From: Vigna angularis
Lineage: Eukaryota; Streptophyta; Magnoliopsida; Fabales; Fabaceae
NCBI RefSeq assembly: GCF_016808095.1
Contig: NC_068974.1
Coordinates: forward strand, 20,692,825-20,756,824
Reading direction: 5' to 3'
DNA: 64,000 nt
Position 1 is the first letter of the stretch, and every line of letters starts with the position of its first letter. The notes under the pieces were generated by a model. It was not told the origin of the DNA and did not search any database. It worked only from the letters and a program-made list of their open reading frames with translations. The translations under genes were made by a program, and so were the position numbers. This document shows positions 57,100 through 64,000 of the stretch, one piece after another.

Positions 57100-58530
57100 T
57101 TGATCATGCTCAGTTGATTCTACAATTCCCAGGCACTCTGCTGCAGCAGCAACACCTCCTCATCCAATGAAAGTTTTTTGGGTGTGTGAAACTGGAATAA
57201 GCCGTGCAGGCCTATCAGCAGCAGGAACAGTTCTATTTAAGCAAAATCAGCTGCATTAAGATCAATTAACACTGCACTAAGAGTGTCAGCTGCAACATCA
57301 AAATTAAAATCAACAGTTCCATCCTTGAATTTAACAGAAGTTTCATCAACATGTGCTGCAAAGCTGTTATCAATTGAAATTGTGTCAAAATAGCGCACTC
57401 AACAATTGAATAAAATACAGCGGTAGGTATATCAATGTGATCCATAGCAAATGCTGAATCAAGAATATGAGAATGGATAGTCCTAACAGCAGCATGAACA
57501 TGATAAAAATCATCAAAACCAGTGGGAACATCATGTAATCCAGTAGGAACCTGAAATTCAATTTAAGCGTGAACTGGAGTGTCACAGACTAACTCAGTTT
57601 GCAACTATTATTACACACAATTTAAGAACATACACTCCTCACAGACCTCACTTTTCTCTTGAAGTTTTTCACCAACACAATTATAAGTGTACTCATGCTA
57701 ATACTAAGTTATGTTATTTTCAAAAAATTAAATATTAAAGCCTTTTAGGATTCACCATTGTCCTTTTGTCTTCTTTTCAGTTCACGCTCTTCCCCAGATG
57801 AACACAATATATCATCTTTGGGAACATAAGAAACTCCAAGATTAAACTCCACTTCAAGGTTCCCACAATTAGAGACATCTTCACTCATCAAAAGCTTTAT
57901 ATATCATCTTCCAACTTCACAACACTGGCACGAACTTCAAAAGCTTTATATCAAATCCTTAGGATGTGATGTCTTTGACCTGTATCCAAAAGTTGATGAA
58001 AACATAACATCTACGAATTTCAGGAAGGAAGCATATAAGAACCATGGGTCAAAGCTTCCACTAAAAGAGTACATCAATTGTGATTCTAAATGATTGACAT
58101 GCACCAGTTTCTCTGATAACCAATCCGCTTTAAACATCTTGGAAAGGCATCACATGGGTCAATGGTCCTTGCAGGATAATTTAAGTATTCTAAGGCCTAG
58201 ACCTTAAATCAACATAATCAAACATCCAATAATTTCAAAATAATATTATAAACCAAATTAACTATAATAACTACCCAATAATGGATAAAATAACTGCAAT
58301 AGTAAGGCGCAACCAACAAGGTATACTTGTGATGAATTTTTTTGTTGTGATATACATGAAGAAACTCGACTTATACTTTCCAATAAGGTATCATAATCTG
58401 TCATACCCCAATTATAGTCATCTATATCTTCTAAATTATCTACAAGCTTAAAAAGTTTAAACCCTATAAAATAATTTGTGTTAGGAAAATAAAATCCGGC
58501 TAGTCCATGTAACATGTAAAATCTAGCAAA
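57100..58530 (-). pseudogene. Degraded unknown protein-coding remnants (possibly transposon-carried)
   Basis: Minus-strand segments of coding-like quality: 57595-57260 encodes V-P-T-G-L-H-D-V-P and F-A-M-D-H-I-D, and 58515-58258 encodes D-D-Y-N-W-G-M and V-G-C-A-L-L-L-Q-L-F. The second resembles the Y-N-W-G...G-C-A-x-x-L-Q pattern of DUF1985/Ulp1-associated proteins carried by Mutator-like elements. Stops separate the parts. I do not recognise the first segment. Confidence 0.3.
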
Positions 58531-59334
58531 GATTTCAACATCATCCTTGTGATGTTCCTCAAGTTTACAAAAACATCCTCATAAAAAACATTCTCTTTTG
58601 TAAAATTGTGATTGTTTCACTCTAATAGTCGTCAATTAATTTTACTTGTCTCTCCACAATACAGAAACCTAATAATAGACAAACATCTAAAGGGATAAAA
58701 ACTACAAATCTACTTAATATGAGAAAACTCCATCCATATGACCTTTTACATAGCTCTAGAAGTAGTGGAATGCTTATATTTATTTATTCACTTATTTTCA
58801 ATAATAATTTGAAGGGAGTTTCACTTATTATAGTCTTCTGCATATATGAGATATCATTATTCACTTTCTTAATCCATTTTGTTGCACAACTTATGTCTCA
58901 GTCAAATTTGCATGGTTGTAGGATTAAAGCTTTCTTGTTGAATACCTCGAAACAAAAAACAAAAGAGAAACATACTGACTTAAGTAAAAATGATTGGCAT
59001 ATATTATATGGAATATGCAAAATAAGCTAACAATTGTTACTCTTGTAGAATCTGTTTTATTCTTACTATAGGGACAGGAACTGGATTCGAGTAAGGATAA
59101 GTTGATTGTAGATTTAGGATTAGTGTAACTTTCTTTTCTTTTTCATAATCTAGGAACACTTAGTTGAGTTTTATTTTTCAATTCAGTTTGAAGAAGCAAT
59201 AATTTACTTTATAATTTACACTATTTCCTTTGTCCTAGATATCCACTGACTATTTCTTGTGTAAGCTTGAAATTACTTATTATATTACATCCTTGGATGC
59301 ACCCAGGAAATAAAAAATTAAACTGAACTAAGAG
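58531..59334. other. Spacer between the U2 genes, part 2; U2 copy 2 3' flank
   Basis: The 103-codon plus-strand frame at 58719-59030 has no known domain. At 59294-59307 the word TGGATGCACCCAGG repeats the 3' end of U2 about 30 bp before the gene. A 3'-box-like AGTTCAG lies on the minus strand at 59329-59323, and AGTTTAA at 59324-59318. Confidence 0.45.
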
Positions 59335-59529
59335 GGATATGCACCCAGCCCTTGCAGTAGTGCAAAGCAAGAGCGATGCTTGGAAATCTCAGTAGCAAGC
59401 CACTGCAATTGATCCCAACCCTTAAAAAATAAATTTAATATCGTGTGAACCAATGGTCCACATATCAGATATTAAACTGATAAGAACAGATACTACACTT
59501 GATCTTAGCCAAAAGGCCGAGAAAGGTAT
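59335..59529 (-). ncRNA. U2: U2 spliceosomal snRNA, copy 2
   Basis: Starts ATACCTTTCTCGGCCTTTTG at 59529 and is nearly identical to copy 1 over the first 120 nt, including GUAGUA and the Sm site. Differences: the stem IIb-like hairpin is fully paired here (GTGGACC/GGTTCAC), but the last stem has CCAAGC instead of CCCAGC, giving one mismatch. The 3' end reads GGGTGCATATCCC instead of GGGTGCATCCCAC. It may be a functional variant or an early pseudogene; the promoter is intact. Confidence 0.93.
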
Positions 59530-59555
59530 GCTTTTAACAGTGTAAGTGATGAAGA

Positions 59556-59605
59556 TTTATATTCAGACTTCCAGCTACTTGTCAAAGTCTTGAATAATGT
59601 GGGAC
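59556..59605 (-). promoter_or_regulatory. Pol II snRNA promoter (USE and TATA) of U2 copy 2
   Basis: USE GTCCCACATTA at 59605-59595 (-76 to -66) and TATAAA at 59561-59556 (-32 to -27), the same spacing as in copy 1. The segment between them shares AGCTWCTTGTCARAGTC in its plus-strand form with copy 1. Confidence 0.85.
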
Positions 59606-59629
59606 TTTGTAACTTGATGTGCTTCTTGC

Positions 59630-60420
59630 TTGGCGTATCCTTTTATAAATTGTCAATAATATTCACTTAAGTCGACAAGTCCATCTAATTGTTTCAAATT
59701 TGTTTGCTGAATCCAGTCCTTAATAGCTTTCAATTTTAAAGTATTCATGGCAATAACACCTAGACTTGGCAGAATATGTCCTAAATACTATATTTCCTGC
59801 ACTATATTCAAGTAGAAGACATTTCTTTTATTCATCCATGAAAACATGTTCGTGAATGAAGGATCTAGAAAACCACTTCTAAATGACGTGTATGCTCATC
59901 TATATTGAACTATATGTTAAGATGTGAGAAAAAAAAATGAGAACAAACTTCCTCAAGTCATATTTAAAAATATCATCATTATGCTTTGAAATGTGGCCGG
60001 TGGATTCAGTGGGCCAACAGGTATCACAAGTCATTCAAAGTGTCCATGATGCATGCAAAAAAGCAGCTTTTTATCTGTCCACTTGTGCCAACATAACTTG
60101 ACACTGACATGATCTGAAATTGAGCTAAGAGAAAGAAGTTTTGATAGTTTGTACGGACCATCCAAGAACCATGTTTCTTCTTCATAAAGATTATAGGAGA
60201 TGAAAAAGGGCTCTTGCTTTGCTGAATAATCCCCTCACGAAACATATATGTCATTAACTTTTCAATTTATGATTTTGGGCTATGGGATAATGGTATGGTT
60301 TCACCTTCAAAGGAGTTGCTCCTTCCGTTAAAGAAATATGGTGATCATGGAAATGACGTGGCGGTAATGCAGTTGGAATAGAAAAAAAATGAAGTTTATG
60401 AAGGCGATAGAAGAACTAAC
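59630..60420 (-). pseudogene. Ty3/gypsy chromovirus-like reverse transcriptase remnant
   Basis: On the minus strand, L-P-P-R-H and H-D-H-H-I near 60360 are followed by P-Y-H-Y-P near 60290. G-I-I-Q-Q-S-K-S-P-F-S-S-P and K-K-K-H-G-S-W lie at 60235-60160. After a large deletion, K-L-K-A-I-K-D-W-I and S-E-Y-Y at 59735-59650 correspond to the connection region of the same protein. These are the conserved opening and closing parts of chromovirus RT; the catalytic Y-x-D-D region is not seen. Multiple frames and stops mark it as dead. Confidence 0.7.
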
Positions 60421-61342
60421 TCGGGTTCCATTCCCACTGTAAATTCAGGTAATGATAAGGTTTGTGCACTGTGATCCATCAATGTCATGCTATAAACTTT
60501 GGCAGCAGAATTTGTATTAATCATATGCCAAATGTCATGTAAATGTGCTTGCATCAGAGCATGATTCACCTTATAAAGTAACAAATTTACCATTATGTAG
60601 GAATTTTAAGTTTAAAGACTCATAGTCAACAACATAGGGTTCAGTTGTCTTGGATATTTTGTGTTGAGTTATTGGACTCCCTTCCTATGTGGAGAATAGG
60701 TTCAAATAATATGGATCTTTAGGTCTCACTATTTCAAATTGAGATGAGTCAGATTAGTAAAACACATTAGAATCATTTAAAGAGAGGCAAAAGCCAAGTG
60801 AGAGAAAAAGAAAGAGAGAAAGTTATTCCCGCATAACCCTAAACCTGCACTGGTGTTTTATTCGCTGTGAACTCGTTCACCGTTGGATCGAGCTGATTTT
60901 TGGACAGTAGGTTCCAGACATATGGTTCTTCATTCTGACAGATCGAATCGTCAATCGGAGATCTAGATTGGGAGAAATCGTTCCCGCACCAACAGCCCTA
61001 TTTTGTGGAATTTTCATCTTCTTGGTTCTCATTTGTAAGCATTTGTACTTATTTAAATTGGCTTATTGAACACATCATTTGGTGTTATTATTGGAGACTC
61101 TTTTGTACCCTATTATTGATCATAGTGGATTTTTCTTTGGTCTGGACGACTCGTGGTTTTTACCCTTGCATTATGGGGTTTTCCACGCTAAAAATTGTTG
61201 GTGTCTCTTTGTGCTTTGGATTCTATTTTTGTTCTATTTGTTTGGTACTCCTCACAGATTCTCGCAAGAAGGGGGATTGAATTTCCGCTGCGAATTACTG
61301 TTTGATAAGTTGTTATATTTTTTGGCCGTTTCCCCATCAGAG
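60421..61342. other. 5' LTR/leader of the copia element and flanking DNA, limits unclear
   Basis: A 65-codon minus-strand frame (60593-60396) may belong to the gypsy remnant. From about 60780 a purine-rich start (AGAGAAAAAGAAAGAGAG) and structured sequence lead to the primer-binding site at 61343, so the copia 5' LTR probably ends near 61340. Its beginning could not be located. Confidence 0.4.
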
Positions 61343-61354
61343 TGGTATCAAAGC
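61343..61354 (+). other. Copia primer-binding site
   Basis: TGGTATCAAAGC matches, with one change, the TGGTATCAGAGC primer site complementary to initiator tRNA-Met used by most plant copia elements. It lies 33 bp before gag. Confidence 0.75.
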
Positions 61355-61386
61355 TCTTTGGTTAAGGGATTGTTTAATTTGCGTGA

Positions 61387-62151
61387 ATGATGGAGGCAAA
61401 TACAAAATTGATTCCTTTGAATGAAGAAAATTATCACCTATGGAAAGGCAAGATGAAGGATTTGCTATTTGTGAAAAATTTGCATCTTCCAGTTTTTGCT
61501 TCCAATAAACCGGAATCCAAGTCAGATGAAGAATGGGATTTTGAACATCAACAGGTATGTGGATTTATCAGGCAGTTTGTTGATGATAATGTTTATAATT
61601 TTGTTGCTAATGAGACACATGCGAGAAGCCTATGAGATAAGCTTGAGTCCTTGTATGCCTCTAAGTTAGGAACTAATAAATTGTACTTGCTGAAAAATTT
61701 TGTGGAGTTGAAGTACAAGGAAGGAAATCCTGTTTCAAATCACTTGAGTGAATTTCAAGGGCGCTATGATCAATTAGGAGGAGCGGGTATAAAATTTGAT
61801 GATGATCTATTGGGTTTATTCCTGTTAAACTTTTTACCGAATTCATGGGAGACATTTCGGGTTTCCATGATAAGTGTTACCCTTAATGGTGATATTTCTT
61901 TGCAAATGGAAAAGAGTGGTGCTCTTAATGAGGAGATGAGAAGGAAGACACAAGGTACTTCATCTCATTCAGAAGTGCTTATTATAGATAATAGGGAGAG
62001 AAGCCAGAAGAAAGAACAAAATAGTGGTAGAGATAAAAGCAGGAGCAAGTCCAAGTCTCGGTACAAGAATGTGGAGTGTCACTATTGTCACAAAATATGA
62101 CATATAAAGAAGAACTGTTTTTTGTTGAAGAAAGAGAGCAAAGACAAAAAG
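61387..62151 (+). pseudogene. Ty1/copia gag
   Basis: Starts M-M-E-A-N and contains N-Y-H-L-W-K-G-K-M-K-D-L-L near residue 20, then L-E-S-L-Y near residue 90. A Ser/Lys/Arg-rich region precedes a zinc knuckle C-H-Y-C-H-K-I-stop-H-I-K-K-N-C near 62075-62115. Two stops interrupt it: one at about 61633, where the family usually has Trp before D-K-L-E, and one at 62098-62100 replacing the Gly of the CX2CX4HX4C knuckle. Both are single-base changes to TGA, possibly by C-to-T type decay. Confidence 0.88.
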
Positions 62152-64000
62152 GGTAAGCAAAGAGAAAAAGATACAGATGATGGTGATCATGTTACTACTA
62201 CTACATGTTGTGACCTTATTTGTCTTCGTGATTATGACACTATTAATCTTGTATCTGATGAGAGCATGTGGATAATTGATAATGGTGCTACACTGCATGT
62301 TACATCTAGGAAGGAGTTCTTCACATCTTATACACCTGGTGATTTTGGAGTATTGAAGATGGGTAATGATGGAGTGTCTAAGGTTATTGGTGTTGGTGAT
62401 GTTCACTTGCAAACCAACATGGGGATGCAGTTGTTGCTTAGAGGAGTTAAACATGCTCCAGATGTTCGCTTTAACTTGATTTCTGTGCAGGTACTTGATG
62501 ATGGTGGATTTGATAACCACTTTGGTTCTGGAAAGTGGAAGCTCACCAAAGGTAACTTGATTGTGGCTAAAGGGGAGAAAAACTCTAAGCTTTACTGGAC
62601 AAAAGCTTTGGTTGCTAAAGATAGTGTGAATGCCACGTATATGGAGTCATCTTTGTGGCACAGAAGGCTTGGGCATATTAGTGAAAAAGGACTTAGTTGC
62701 TTAGTTAAAAAGGATGTTCTCTCAGGATTGAAGAGTGTAGAGTTGGAGAAATGTTTTCACTACATGGCTGGTAAACAAACCAGAGTATCCTTCAAGAAGC
62801 ATCCTCCTTCCAAGAAGTCAGAGTTGCTTGAATTGGTGCATTCTGATGTTTGTGGCCCATTGAAGGTAAAGCCTTTTAGTGGTGCACTTTACTTTGTTAC
62901 TTTTATTGATGATTGTTCCAAGAAGCTTTGGGTTTATGCTTTACAGAGAAAGGACCATGTGTTGGACAAGTTTAAAGAATTTCATGCTTTGGTTGAGAGA
63001 CAGTCAGGCAAGAAGCTGAAGCGCATTCGTACTGACAATGATGGTGAATATTGTGGACCATTTGATGCTTATTGTAGACAGTATGGTATTGCACATGAGA
63101 AGACTCCTCCCAAAACTCCTCAGTTGAATGGTTTAGCAGAGAGGATGAACATGACATTGATTGAAAGAGTTAGGTGTACGCTTTCTGAAGCAAAATTGCC
63201 CAAGCATTTTTGGGTTGAGGCATTGTTTACAGCAGTGCATGTTATTAACCTAAGTCCTGCAGTCGCTTTGAACTTTGAGGTGCCAGACAAGATTTGGTTT
63301 GGCAAGAATGTTACTTATTATCATTTGTGTGTCTTCGGTTGTAAAGCATTTGTTCATGTTCCAAAGGATGAAAGATCCAAGTTGGATGTGAAGACAAGGC
63401 AATGCATCTTCATTGGCTTTGGTCAGGATGAATTTGGCTACAAGTTGTATGATCCCGTTGAAAAGAAAGTTGTTAGAAGTCATGATGTGCAATTCATGGA
63501 AGATCAAACCATTGAAGATATTGATAAGGTGGAAAAGTCTACACCTAAGGAAGATGGTAATGTGGCTGATTTTGATCCAATTTGGTTGTCTATTAATTAT
63601 TTGGATATTGATGTTCATGATGATGAACAACATGGTGATACTAATCAACAGATTGGAGATGACTTGGATGTTCCTATTGATAATGTTGATGAAGAGGAAC
63701 ATGATGTGTCACTAGATGAGAGTCTTGGTGATGTACCTGAGTTATCAAAAGCTCAACCTAGAAGATCTGATAGGCCAAAACAACCTTCTAAGAAGTACTC
63801 TACCAATGAGTATGTATGTTGACTGATGACGGAGAACCTGAATGTTATGAGGAGGCCATTGAAAGTAAAGAAAAGCAAAAGTGGTTGGATGCAATGCAGG
63901 ATGAGATGAAATCTCTGCATGATAATCACACTTATGACTTGGTGAAGTTACCTAAGGGTAAGAGAGCCGTAGAGAACAGGTGGATTTTCAGGGTGAAGCA
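62122..64000 (+). pseudogene. Ty1/copia pol: protease, integrase, start of reverse transcriptase (truncated by window)
   Basis: The 566-codon frame begins in the zinc-knuckle tail. Protease: W-I-I-D-N-G-A-T near residue 50, where the family has D-S-G-A, so the catalytic triplet is altered. Pre-integrase domain: L-W-H-R-R-L-G-H near residue 175, with C-F-H-Y where C-x-x-C is expected. Integrase core: V-H-S-D-V-C-G-P, then R-T-D-N-D-G-E-Y near residue 305, and L-N-G-L-A-E-R-M-N near residue 335. The frame stops at 63822. The continuation to 64000 in another frame reads W-L-D-A-M-Q-D-E-M and V-E-N-R-W-I-F, the start of copia RT. The rest lies outside the window. Confidence 0.92.

Noticed and set aside
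55231..59529. The two U2 genes as a recent tandem duplication of a larger unit
   Set aside because: Similarity stops just beyond the USE and at the 3' end; the flanks on both sides are unrelated.
61969..62520. 183-codon minus-strand frame opposite copia pol
   Set aside because: It is antisense to a well-supported gag-pol coding sequence and has no recognisable domain.
63250..63702. 150-codon minus-strand frame
   Set aside because: Antisense shadow of the copia integrase C-terminal region.
1..64000. CRISPR arrays, tRNA genes, rRNA genes or bacterial operon features
   Set aside because: None seen. The tandem repeats present lack unique spacers of constant length, and the genome is clearly plant nuclear.

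Overview
This is plant nuclear DNA, most likely from a phaseoloid legume (Vigna/Phaseolus-like). It is AT-rich and almost entirely nested transposable elements. Only three host loci are supported: one complete seven-exon terpene synthase gene and two U2 snRNA genes. The legume assignment is an inference from element families and the synthase type, not from a search.

Layout. 1-4.66 kb holds a ~210-bp tandem repeat with an inverted partial copy, a GC-rich stretch and unassigned AT-rich DNA. 4.67-18.84 kb is a minus-strand Ty1/copia remnant whose RNase H gene is split by a 12.7-kb Athila-type Ty3/gypsy insertion with target duplication TAATG. Inside that insertion are gag, protease, the end of pol, an additional 'plant transposon protein' ORF, several LTR pieces in both orientations, and a 2.5-kb solo LTR of another family with target duplication ATCAT. 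18.84-20.7 kb is a second copia LTR with its 3' untranslated region. 20.7-30.8 kb holds a Tat-type gypsy ORF1 on the plus strand and Tat pol on the minus strand, with Athila LTRs inserted in and between them.

30.80-42.89 kb is a minus-strand terpene synthase gene. Its seven exons join in frame to 561 codons with the RPX8W, RDR, DDIYD and DDIVGDEFE motifs. Intron 5 is 9.0 kb. It contains two non-autonomous CACTA transposons with perfect 3-bp target duplications, one carrying subtilase fragments and the other a kinase fragment. It also holds parts of an autonomous CACTA, a long-TIR MITE and LTR-like repeats.

43.8-54.9 kb has a hAT-type MITE with a perfect 8-bp target duplication, a copia LTR, and an autonomous CACTA transposase (TNP2-like) gene interrupted by two solo LTRs of one family in opposite orientations. 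It also holds a second TNP2 tail fragment and a Tat gag/PBS/LTR remnant. 55.2-59.6 kb carries two U2 snRNA genes on the minus strand, each with USE and TATA elements. 59.6-64 kb has a chromovirus-like RT remnant and a plus-strand copia element that runs off the window.

No transposon gene here looks fully functional: each carries stops, frameshifts, insertions or altered catalytic residues. The synthase and the two U2 genes are the only loci that look capable of function.
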